Shown one piece after another: positions 8,433 to 15,242 of a stretch of 34,094 bases of DNA (the first letter of the stretch is position 1; every line of letters starts with the position of its first letter). The DNA lies in contig JANNNB010000292.1 of the NCBI GenBank assembly GCA_031398325.1, positions 1 through 34,094 of the forward strand, in the 5' to 3' direction. The position numbers and the translations under genes were made by a program. Origin of the DNA: Sva-07 sp031398325. GTDB taxonomy: Bacteria > Actinomycetota > Acidimicrobiia > Acidimicrobiales > Ilumatobacteraceae. The notes below the pieces were generated by a model that was not told where the DNA came from, did no database searches, and saw only the letters and a list, made by a program, of their open reading frames with translations.

Positions 8433-9191
8433 TCAGAGTTCGTGGACAAGCGTTCCTTCGGTACCGCCCTGCACGATGCGGCGCAGCGAACCCTTCTTCG
8501 ACATGTCGAACACGACGATCGGGATGCCGTTGTCACGACAGAACGCGATCGCCGTCGCGTCCATGACCTTCAGGTCCTTCGTCATGACTTCGAGGTAGCC
8601 GACCTCGTCGTACTTGGTGGCTCCGGAATCGGTGCGGGGGTCGGCCGAATACACGCCGTCCACACCCGAGTGCGTGCCCTTGATCAGGACCTCGGCCTCG
8701 ATCTCGGCTGCGCGCAGTGCCGCCGCGGTGTCGGTGGTGAAGTACGGGTTGCCGGTGCCGGCAGCGAAGATCACCACGCGACCCTTCTCGAGATGCCGAA
8801 TCGCTCGACGCAGGATGTATGGCTCAGCGATGCGCGGCATCTCGATCGCTGACATCACTCGCGTGTCCTGGCCGACCCGCTCCAGCGCGTCCTGCAGTGC
8901 CAACGCGTTCATGACCGTGCCGAGCATGCCGATGTGGTCGGACTGGCTCTGGTCCATCCCGGTCAGCGAACCCGTGCGGCCACGCCAGAAGTTCCCACCG
9001 CCCACGACCACCGCGACGTCGACGTCGAGGTTCTGGCGCAGATCCATGATGTCCTCGGCGGTGGCGGCCAACGTGGCGCCGTCGAGGCCTTTGCCGGACT
9101 CCCCTGCCAGGGCCTCACCCGACGGCTTGAAGACGATGCGCTTCCAACTCGGACGCGACCCAGGGGTGCGTGAGGTCATCGGCTCGGTCAT
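8433..9191 (-). CDS. pyrH: UMP kinase
   Basis: The bacterial hexameric UMP kinase phosphorylates UMP to UDP with ATP and belongs to the amino-acid kinase fold. The ATG at 9191 has GGAGAACCG directly before it. The 252 residues show the phosphate loop near residues 21-27, the glycine-rich VVVGGGNFWRGR, MLGTVMNALALQDALE, the GTGNPYFTTDTAAALRAAEI substrate region, and KGTHSGVDGVYSADP. One oddity is that the first loop reads FKPSGEAL, where most homologues have K-L-S-G-E. The first 17 residues are polar and probably disordered. It follows tsf after a 244-base gap, which may hold its own promoter. Confidence 0.96.
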   Translation of the reverse strand: MTEPMTSRTPGSRPSWKRIVFKPSGEALAGESGKGLDGATLAATAEDIMDLRQNLDVDVAVVVGGGNFWRGRTGSLTGMDQSQSDHIGMLGTVMNALALQDALERVGQDTRVMSAIEMPRIAEPYILRRAIRHLEKGRVVIFAAGTGNPYFTTDTAAALRAAEIEAEVLIKGTHSGVDGVYSADPRTDSGATKYDEVGYLEVMTKDLKVMDATAIAFCRDNGIPIVVFDMSKKGSLRRIVQGGTEGTLVHEL

Positions 9192-9376
9192 CGGTTCTCC
9201 AGGCGTGGTCGGGTTCGTCGCGTGCGATCGGGTTCACCCGGCCGGACGTCGGAGACGACCGTAGTGGACTGGAGCGGCTGACGGCAGATTGACGGTGCAG
9301 GAACCGCGGGCGACGAACTGGCGCGCAGCCAATGAGTCGCTTGCCGCCCGAGGGAAGCGCGAGCGACGAGGCTGGC

Positions 9377-9424
9377 GCTCGGCCGACGTCGACCGTTGTG
9401 ACGAGACTCGGCGTGAGGCCGAGC
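9377..9424 (-). terminator. Weak inverted repeat downstream of tsf
   Basis: GCTCGGCC at 9377-9384 and GGCCGAGC at 9417-9424 are perfect 8-base arms with a 32-base spacer, starting 12 bases after the tsf stop. There is no T-tract. It is the only structure I see in the 244-base tsf-pyrH gap apart from the pyrH ribosome site. It may be a weak terminator or an attenuation structure. Confidence 0.3.
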
Positions 9425-9435
9425 CAATGATTACG

Positions 9436-10224
9436 TCAGCCGATCTCGACTTGAGCGAACTTGACGATCGTCGCGCCGCCGAGCACCTGGCTCACCGACT
9501 GCTTGTCGTCCTTCGCATACGGCTGATCGAGCAGCGCGACGTCTTTGAAGAAGCCGTTGAGGCGGCCGTCGACGATCTTGTCGATCGCTGCTTCGGGCTT
9601 ACCCTCGTTCAGCGTGATCGTGCGCAGGGTCGCCTTTTCGGTCTCGACCACGTCGGCCGGGACATCGTCACGGCTGAGGTAGGTCGGACGAGCGAATGCG
9701 ATGTGGACGGCGATGTCGTGGGCGAGCTCCACGGAGCCTCCGGCGATCTCGACGAGCACGGCGTTGACGCCACGGCCACCCTGAATGTGGTGGTAGCTGT
9801 CGAGGACGTTGCCATCGGCTGCCTCGATGCGGACGACCTCGCCGAGGGCGATGTTCTCCTTGAGGGTCACCTTGAGCTGCTCGAGCTCGGTTGCGCGCTC
9901 CGAGACCGCCTCGGGCCCCTTGGCCAGCACCAATGAGGTCAGCGCGTCGGACTCGGCCTTGAACTGGTCGGAACCGGCGACGAAGTCGGTCTCGCACTTG
10001 AGTTCGACGATCGCGCCGACGTTGCCCTCGACGAGGAGGCTGACGACACCTTGCGCGTTGTCACGATCCTCACGGTTGGCGCTGGCGGCCAAGCCCTTCT
10101 CGCGGAGCCAGACCTTGGCGGCCTCGATGTCGCCGTCGGTGTTCTCCAATGCCTTCTTGCAATCCATCATTCCTGCGCCGGTGGAGTCGCGCAGGGCCTT
10201 CACGTCTTGTGCGGTGAACGCCAC
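9436..10224 (-). CDS. tsf: Elongation factor Ts
   Basis: EF-Ts exchanges GDP for GTP on EF-Tu. The 262-residue product opens with the N-terminal UBA-like module VKALRDSTGAGMMDCKKAL followed by LREKGLAAS. The core has the EF-Tu contact region IVELKCETDFVAGSDQF, then the dimerisation-like subdomain with HDIAVHIAFARPTYLSRDDVP. A C-terminal segment ends in QSVSQVL and IVKFAQVEIG. The length is close to the usual 270-295 residues. The start ATG lies five bases after the rpsB stop, so the two genes form one transcription unit in the universal rpsB-tsf order. Confidence 0.97.
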   Translation of the reverse strand: MAFTAQDVKALRDSTGAGMMDCKKALENTDGDIEAAKVWLREKGLAASANREDRDNAQGVVSLLVEGNVGAIVELKCETDFVAGSDQFKAESDALTSLVLAKGPEAVSERATELEQLKVTLKENIALGEVVRIEAADGNVLDSYHHIQGGRGVNAVLVEIAGGSVELAHDIAVHIAFARPTYLSRDDVPADVVETEKATLRTITLNEGKPEAAIDKIVDGRLNGFFKDVALLDQPYAKDDKQSVSQVLGGATIVKFAQVEIG

Positions 10225-10229
10225 GTTGA

Positions 10230-11495
10230 TCAGCCTTCCTTGCTCTCGCCGTCGAGTTCCGCCTCGACGGCTTCCAGTTCTGCTTCGGCGACGACTTCGT
10301 CGACTTCCACGTCGACGAGCACGTCTTCGATCGCTTCTTCGACCGCGACGGCCTCGGCCAGTTCTTCGATCACGGCGTCTTCGATCACGGCCGCCTCGAC
10401 GGCTTCCTCGAGCAGTTCCTCGGCAACGACCTCAGCGGCAGCGGCCTCTTCGAACCGACCCTCGGCAGCGAGTTCCTCGGCGACCTCTTCGACCGCAGCG
10501 GCTTCCGCGACCAGTTCCTCGACGAGCGCGTCGGCGACGACGACCTCGTCGATCAACTCGTCGATGACTGCCTCGGTGACGACGGCAGCTTCGATGAGCT
10601 CTTCGGCGACGACCTCGTCCGCGACGATCTCGTCGACGAGCGCACCTTCCTCGGCGACGAGCGACTGCTCCTTGGCGGCGGCGAGACGGGCATCGCGATC
10701 GGCCTGGGCCTGGGCGGCGGCGGCGCGGGCAGCCTGCTGAGATGCCTCGAACTCGGCGACTTCCTCAGCGGTGCGCTCGACGGGCGGCGGCGGGGCCGGG
10801 TTGCGCTTGTTGGCGATGAACCGACCCTCTTCGACGGCGTCGGCGATGACACGCGCGAACAGGCTGTTCGAGCGGATCGCGTCGTCGTTGCCCGGGATCG
10901 GGTACTGGACGACTTCGGGGTCGACGTTGGTGTCGACGACGGCGACCACGGGGATGCCGAGCTTGTTCGCCTCGGTCACCGCGATGTGCTCCTTCTTCGT
11001 GTCGAGCACGAAGATGGCGTCGGGCGCCTTGGTCATGCCGCGGAGGCCACCGAGGTTGCGCTGCAACTTGGTGAGCTCACGGTCGAGCATGAGGGCTTCC
11101 TTCTTGATCATGGCGTCGAACTCGCCGGAGGCCTGCATGCGCTCGTATTCGAGCATCTTGCCGACGCGCTTCGACATGGTCTCGAAGTTGGTGAGCATGC
11201 CGCCCAGCCAACGCTCGTTCACGTAGGGCATGCCGCACTTGTCGGCGTAGCTGCGCACGGGATCCTGGGCCTGCTTCTTGGTGCCGACGAACAAGATGGT
11301 GCCGCCACCGGCGACGAGGTCGCGCACGTAGCCGTACGCAGTTTCCACACGACCGAGCGTCTGCTCGAGATCGATGATGTAGATGCCGTTGCGCTCGCCC
11401 CAGATGAAGCGCTTCATCTTCGGGTTCCACCTGCGGGTCTGGTGACCGAAGTGGGCGCCGGCTTCGAGCATTTGGCGCATCGTGATGACAGCCAT
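10230..11495 (-). CDS. rpsB: 30S ribosomal protein S2 with 140-residue acidic Glu/Ala/Val tail
   Basis: S2 joins the small subunit late and contacts S1 and mRNA near the platform. The ATG at 11495 (MAVITMRQMLEAGAHFGHQ) has AAGGAG seven bases upstream; the longer frame to 11570 has no support. Residues 1 to about 228 are ordinary S2, with FGHQTRRWNPKM, YIIDLEQT, ILFVGTKKQA, NERWLGGMLTNF, GMTKAPDAIFVLD and PGNDDAIRS. Residues 230-280 form a Pro-rich then Ala/Gln-rich charged linker. Residues 281-421 are nearly all Glu, Ala, Val, Asp, Leu and Ile in a quasi-repeating AVIEEL/VVAEEL pattern, ending ELDGESKEG. The family usually ends near 230-300 residues. The tail keeps the same GC-rich codon style and is in frame, so I read it as real. 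Confidence 0.96.
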   Translation of the reverse strand: MAVITMRQMLEAGAHFGHQTRRWNPKMKRFIWGERNGIYIIDLEQTLGRVETAYGYVRDLVAGGGTILFVGTKKQAQDPVRSYADKCGMPYVNERWLGGMLTNFETMSKRVGKMLEYERMQASGEFDAMIKKEALMLDRELTKLQRNLGGLRGMTKAPDAIFVLDTKKEHIAVTEANKLGIPVVAVVDTNVDPEVVQYPIPGNDDAIRSNSLFARVIADAVEEGRFIANKRNPAPPPPVERTAEEVAEFEASQQAARAAAAQAQADRDARLAAAKEQSLVAEEGALVDEIVADEVVAEELIEAAVVTEAVIDELIDEVVVADALVEELVAEAAAVEEVAEELAAEGRFEEAAAAEVVAEELLEEAVEAAVIEDAVIEELAEAVAVEEAIEDVLVDVEVDEVVAEAELEAVEAELDGESKEG

Positions 11496-11642
11496 GTTGG
11501 TTCTCCTTGAGCGGTTGCGGCCATCCGATCGGCGCCGAGGCGACCGCTTGTTGAACGGATGGACAGTCACGTGGACGCTGCGAACAGCGGCCGAATCTGG
11601 CGATTCGACCTGCGCAACGCTATCGGCCCTCGTTCCGACTCC

Positions 11643-12185
11643 CTACTGCGCGCCGTGCGGAGATCCGCACCGCAGGCGTGGCAGCGGGGTGGGGCGCGGC
11701 GGGCGGCCATCCGTCGGAATCAATCGTCGTCGGCCGACCTCGACGCCCAGGTACGGCGCCGGATCCGCGTACTCGTCGTCGATACGCAAACCGAAGAAGA
11801 AGTGGTCGAGCGTTCGGCCGACGATCGAGCCGCGCACCACGACGTCGCCGGCGGCCAGCGTGGTCGACGCCACCCGGCCGTAGGTGAGCTTCCATCCGGA
11901 TGCCAACTCGACGACGACGTACCGGTCCCCCGCGATCACTCCGCTGAAGGTGACCGTGCCGGCGGCCACCGCTCGAACGGTCGAGCCCGCGACGACCTCG
12001 TACTCGATTCCTCGGTTGCCGGCGCACCACACGCACGGCGGCTGGCGGAACGGATCGGTCACCGTTCCGACGACAGGAGGAACCCAGCACGGCGCACCTG
12101 CTGCCGCACGCTGCGCGATCCCCACTGCCAAGACAACGAGCAACACCACGCCAACGCCAACTCGGCGTCCTCGACGTCGATACAT
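11643..12185 (-). CDS. Exported M23/LytM-like protein with degenerate metal site
   Basis: The ATG at 12185 has GGAGG six bases upstream and gives MYRRRGRRVGVGVVLL, a signal peptide ending near AAAGA (residues 26-31). The mature part of about 150 residues follows the LytM/M23 fold: TDPFRQPP, NRGIEYEVVAGSTVRAVAAGTVTFSGV, YVVVELASGWKLTYGRV, GDVVVRGSIVG and LDHFFFGLRI. In active M23 peptidases the first motif is H-x-G-x-D and the last is H-x-H. Here they read N57-R-G-I-E61 and H128-F-F, so the zinc site looks incomplete. A scaffold or activator role is more likely than hydrolysis. Cysteines at 33, 51 and 54 may form disulfides. An M23-like gene beside rpsB is a known actinobacterial arrangement. 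Confidence 0.8.
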   Translation of the reverse strand: MYRRRGRRVGVGVVLLVVLAVGIAQRAAAGAPCWVPPVVGTVTDPFRQPPCVWCAGNRGIEYEVVAGSTVRAVAAGTVTFSGVIAGDRYVVVELASGWKLTYGRVASTTLAAGDVVVRGSIVGRTLDHFFFGLRIDDEYADPAPYLGVEVGRRRLIPTDGRPPRPTPLPRLRCGSPHGAQ

Positions 12186-12225
12186 CTTCCACCTCCGGAG
12201 CGGTACGGCGGGCCGGAAGCGGCCG

Positions 12226-12270
12226 AAGTGTGAGCTCACGAGGTCGAAATCGACCGGACAGTTCACCGAT
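12226..12270. repeat. Palindromic 44-nt element, copy 1 (diverged right arm)
   Basis: AAGTGTGA at 12226-12233, a 9-base spacer, the core GTCGAAATCGAC at 12243-12254, an 8-base spacer and TCACCGAT at 12263-12270. The core is itself a hairpin (GTCGA-AA-TCGAC). The right arm has lost part of TCACACTT. It lies upstream of the M23-like gene and beyond the sigma factor stop. See the related copies at 12298, 24586 and 24668. Confidence 0.75.
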
Positions 12271-12297
12271 CCGATGAGCCGTCCGAGGTGACGACCG

Positions 12298-12341
12298 AGG
12301 TGTGAGCCGTGAGGCCGATATCAACGTGCGGGCTCACACAT
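12298..12341. repeat. Palindromic 44-nt element, copy 2 (variant core)
   Basis: AGGTGTGA at 12298-12305, an 8-base spacer, the core GCCGATATCAAC at 12314-12325, an 8-base spacer and TCACACAT at 12334-12341. It has the same 8-8-12-8-8 layout as the copies at 24586 and 24668, with a changed core. It lies 27 bases after copy 1, so the two form a tandem pair in the 208-base gap between the sigma factor stop and the M23-like gene. Confidence 0.7.
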
Positions 12342-12393
12342 CGAGGGCCGAGCCCGCACGAAGGGCCGATCGAACGGCGAGGGAGGAGGCGTG

Positions 12394-13155
12394 TCAGCCG
12401 ACGCCAGCGGCCGACAGCCGCGAACGCAGGTGCAGCACAGATTTGGTGTGGATCTGGGACACGCGACTCTCCGTGACGCCGAGCACTTGTCCGATCTCCG
12501 AAAGCGTCAGGCCCTCGTCGTAATAGAGCGAGAGCACGAGCTTTTCGCGCTCTGGCAGCTTCTTGATCTCCGCCCGCATGATCTGGCTGAGTTCGTGATC
12601 CTCCACGACCGCCGACGGCGACCCCGAACCGGGACCATCGAGTGCAGCCGGCTCGGCTCCTGCGGCGATCGCTCGATCGAGCGGACCGATCGTGGTGCTG
12701 GCGATCGCCGCCAACCAGCGGGTGAGCTCGGCCGGCGAGATGTCGAGGTGCTGGGCGAGTTCCTCGTCGGTGGGCCCACGGCCGAGACGGTGTTCGAGTT
12801 CGGAGAACGCCCGCTCGACACTGCGGGCCCGGCTGCGAACCGATCTCGGCACCCAGTCGAGCTTGCGCAGACCGTCGTAGACCGCCCCGCGGATGCGAGG
12901 CACCGCGAACGTCTCGAACTTGACGCCGCGCTCGGGGTCGAAACGTTCGATCGCGTCGATCAGGCCGAACACGCCCGAACTCACGAGGTCACCAGGGTCC
13001 ACGCTCGACGGCAAACCGGCGCCGACACGGCCGGCGACGAACTTCACCAACGGCGAATAGTGGACGATGAGGTGCTCGCGAGCGGCAGGATTCTTGCGGT
13101 TCAGCCACCGCGTCCACTGCATCTGGAGGTCGGCGTCTTCGGGAACGATGCTCAT
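12394..13155 (-). CDS. whiG: RNA polymerase sigma factor, FliA/WhiG type
   Basis: This group-3 sigma-70 factor of 253 residues probably directs a developmental, surface or motility regulon. Region 2 is clear: HYSPLVKFVAGRVGAGLP, DLVSSGVFGLIDAIERFDP, VKFETFAVPRIRGAVYDGLR and LDWVPRSVR. Region 3 has ELEHRLGRGPTDEELAQHL. Region 4 has KLPEREKLVLSLYYDEGLTL followed by SEIGQVLGVTESRVSQIHTK. The ATG at 13155 overlaps the xerC stop as ATGA, so the two are translationally coupled. WhiG lies beside rpsB in Streptomyces too, which supports the WhiG reading over a flagellar FliA; no flagellar gene is in this window. I see no anti-sigma gene nearby. A longer frame extending to 14094 is an artefact across xerC. 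Confidence 0.93.
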   Translation of the reverse strand: MSIVPEDADLQMQWTRWLNRKNPAAREHLIVHYSPLVKFVAGRVGAGLPSSVDPGDLVSSGVFGLIDAIERFDPERGVKFETFAVPRIRGAVYDGLRKLDWVPRSVRSRARSVERAFSELEHRLGRGPTDEELAQHLDISPAELTRWLAAIASTTIGPLDRAIAAGAEPAALDGPGSGSPSAVVEDHELSQIMRAEIKKLPEREKLVLSLYYDEGLTLSEIGQVLGVTESRVSQIHTKSVLHLRSRLSAAGVG

Positions 13156-14045
13156 GCTCTGGGGTGGGCCTCGCGATAGGCAGCCGACAATCGTTCGCGG
13201 CTGACGTGAGTGTAACGCTGCGTCGTTGCGACGTCGCGATGACCGAGCAGCTCCTGCACCGCGCGGAGGTCGGCGCCCCCGTCGAGCAGGTGGGTGGCGA
13301 ACGTGTGCCGCAGCGCGTGCGGGTGCGTCGGAGTCGGCGACCGACGATCGAGAATGCGACGCACGTCGCGACTCGTCAACGGGTTGCCACGCTCGTTGCC
13401 GAAGAGGATGTCGCCGCGTTCCACCGGTACCACGTCGGAGCGCACCGCGAGCCACCGTCGCAGCGCACGGACTGCCGGCTCGCTGAGTGGGACCCGACGC
13501 TCTTTCGAACCCTTTCCCCACACGGTGGCCGCGGCGGTCGCCAACGCGAGCGACGACACCCTCAGACCGCACAGCTCGCCGACGCGCAGCCCTGACCCGT
13601 AGAGCAACTCGAGAACGGCATCGTCGCGCCGCTGCCGCCAATCGGGCTCCGACTCGTCGCGCTGCCCGTCGAGCAACCCCGACAGCTCCCGCTGGTCGAG
13701 CACTCGCGGGAGACGCCCACCGCCGCCGGACACCGAAACCCCGCTGGTCGGGTCGGTGATCGCGAACCCCGATGCGATGAGCCAGTGGTAATAGCGCCGC
13801 AGCGACGCCGTCTTGCGCGCCATCGTGCTGCGAGCGAATCTCCGCGTGGTGAGGTGCGCCAGGTATCGGCGCATCGTCATACGGGTGACGGCGGCTGGAT
13901 CGATGATGTTGCTGCGCGCGCACCATTCGGCGAACGACCGGATGTCTGACGCGTAGGACGACACCGTGTTCGCCGACAGCGACGTGAGCGCGCCGGTGAA
14001 GTCGTCGATGCGCCAAGTCTCCACGGCGGCGATGGTATTGCTCAT
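13152..14045 (-). CDS. xerC: Tyrosine recombinase XerC
   Basis: XerC-type recombinases resolve chromosome dimers at dif sites with their partner. The 297-residue protein has the N-terminal SAM-like core-binding domain (about 10-95: NTVSSYASDIRSFAEWC, RRYLAHL). The catalytic domain carries the full set of residues: Arg154 in SGLRVGELCGL, Lys178 in VWGKGSKERRVPL, His243 and Arg246 in HPHALRHTFATHLL, His269 in LLGHRDVATTQRYTH, and nucleophile Tyr278. The length is standard, and the housekeeping position beside dprA argues against a mobile-element integrase. Its stop overlaps the sigma factor start by four bases. No dif site is visible here. Confidence 0.92.
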   Translation of the reverse strand: MSNTIAAVETWRIDDFTGALTSLSANTVSSYASDIRSFAEWCARSNIIDPAAVTRMTMRRYLAHLTTRRFARSTMARKTASLRRYYHWLIASGFAITDPTSGVSVSGGGGRLPRVLDQRELSGLLDGQRDESEPDWRQRRDDAVLELLYGSGLRVGELCGLRVSSLALATAAATVWGKGSKERRVPLSEPAVRALRRWLAVRSDVVPVERGDILFGNERGNPLTSRDVRRILDRRSPTPTHPHALRHTFATHLLDGGADLRAVQELLGHRDVATTQRYTHVSRERLSAAYREAHPRA

Positions 14046-14090
14046 CGCACCGCCGCGTGGCGGATGGGCGGCCAGCGCGGGTGAACAGCG

Positions 14091-15242
14091 TCACCCCAGG
14101 TCACCCCACACGTCGATCGTTTCGAACCACCCGCCGGTCTCGCGCAGCCACCCCTGATGCTCGAGTCGGGCGAGGCCCATGGCCGCCTCGCCGAGATCGA
14201 GCCCGGCCAGCAGCGACAACTGTTCGATGGTGCGCGCCTGCTCTCTGCACAGCCGAACGATGTCGGCCGCTCCACCGTGCGGGAGCGGTCGAAGGTCGAC
14301 CCGCGAGCGGCCGGCACGCCGGTTGTCGAGGCCGAGCGCCATCAACAACTCGTCGACGTTCGGGGCAGGCGCGGCACCGTCACAGAGCAGTTGGTTGGTA
14401 CCGGCCGACGCTCGCGAGTCGACCGGCCCGGGCACGGCGAAGATGTCGACGCCGCGGTCTGCCGCCTCCCGAGCCGTGATGAGGCTCCCACCTCGTTCAC
14501 GACTCTCGACGACGACGAGCACCTCGACGAGCGCCGCCAGGATCCTGTTGCGGAGCGGGAACCTGAACGCGTCGGGCGGCGTTCCGGGTGGCCACTCCGA
14601 CAGCACGACGCCGCGCTCGCACACCGCCGCCCAGAGCGCCGCATGCTGCTTCGGGTAGGGCTGATCGGGACCGTTGCCGACGATGGCGACCGGCCGCGAC
14701 GATTCGGCCGCCAACGCGCCGCGGTGCGCGGCGCCGTCGATGCCTTTGGCGAGACCGGACACCACAACGATTCCGTGCGACGCGAGTTCGTACCCGAACT
14801 GTGCGGCAGTTTCGCGTCCACGCTGGGTGGCATTGCGCGTCCCCACGATCCCGACCCGTCGCGCGTCGAGAGCGCCGAGGTCACCGCAGGCGAACAGCAC
14901 CGGCGGCGCCGCCGGGTCGTCGAGCAACTGAGCGGGGTATCGCTCGTCGAGCCGCGACAGCACCGAGACCCCTGTCTCGAGGCATTGCGACCAACACCGC
15001 GCGGGATCGCGAGCAGACTTGTCGGCCCGCCATGCCGCCGCAAGTTCCGGATCCTTGGCGAGCAACGCCGCGATGTCCGGCGGCGGCCGAACGTCGCCGA
15101 CGGCAGCGGCAAATGCGTCCCTCGGTTCGAGATGCGCGAGCACCGACGACAGGCGCTTGGTCGTCATCCGTGAAAACCCCGCCAGCGACGCCAGGTATGC
15201 CCCCTGGGGCAACTCGGCCCCGCCCTCCGTCATGGGTTCCAT
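14091..15242 (-). CDS. dprA: DNA-processing protein DprA/Smf
   Basis: DprA binds incoming single-stranded DNA and loads RecA during transformation. The 383-residue product starts at the ATG at 15242, overlapping the comM stop as TGATG; a GTG one codon upstream is equally possible. An N-terminal SAM-like region (about 15-100) precedes the Rossmann-type core: RVGIVGTRNATQRGRETAAQ, GIVVVSGLAKGIDGAAHRGAL, VAIVGNGPDQPYPKQHAALW, SEWPPGTPPDAFRFPLRNRI and AVPGPVDSRASAGTNQLLCD. A C-terminal winged-helix domain (about 310-380) ends ETIDVWGDLG. The comM-dprA order is conserved in actinobacteria. No competence pilus genes are in the window, so natural transformation cannot be inferred. Confidence 0.94.
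   Translation of the reverse strand: MEPMTEGGAELPQGAYLASLAGFSRMTTKRLSSVLAHLEPRDAFAAAVGDVRPPPDIAALLAKDPELAAAWRADKSARDPARCWSQCLETGVSVLSRLDERYPAQLLDDPAAPPVLFACGDLGALDARRVGIVGTRNATQRGRETAAQFGYELASHGIVVVSGLAKGIDGAAHRGALAAESSRPVAIVGNGPDQPYPKQHAALWAAVCERGVVLSEWPPGTPPDAFRFPLRNRILAALVEVLVVVESRERGGSLITAREAADRGVDIFAVPGPVDSRASAGTNQLLCDGAAPAPNVDELLMALGLDNRRAGRSRVDLRPLPHGGAADIVRLCREQARTIEQLSLLAGLDLGEAAMGLARLEHQGWLRETGGWFETIDVWGDLG

Noticed and set aside
7317..8852. Plus-strand frame of 511 codons across cdsA, frr and pyrH
   Set aside because: It spans three well-identified minus-strand genes and shows no domain.
9192..9435. Possible small gene between tsf and pyrH
   Set aside because: Frames here are Arg-rich shadows with no ribosome site; only the pyrH ribosome site and a weak inverted repeat are visible.
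13152..14045. Tyrosine recombinase as integrase of an integrated element
   Set aside because: It has standard XerC length and lies in a conserved housekeeping order; no att-like repeats, phage or transfer genes flank it.
13155..14094. N-terminal extension of the sigma factor to 566 residues
   Set aside because: The extension is the xerC region in another frame; the sigma factor has its own ATG with ATGA coupling.
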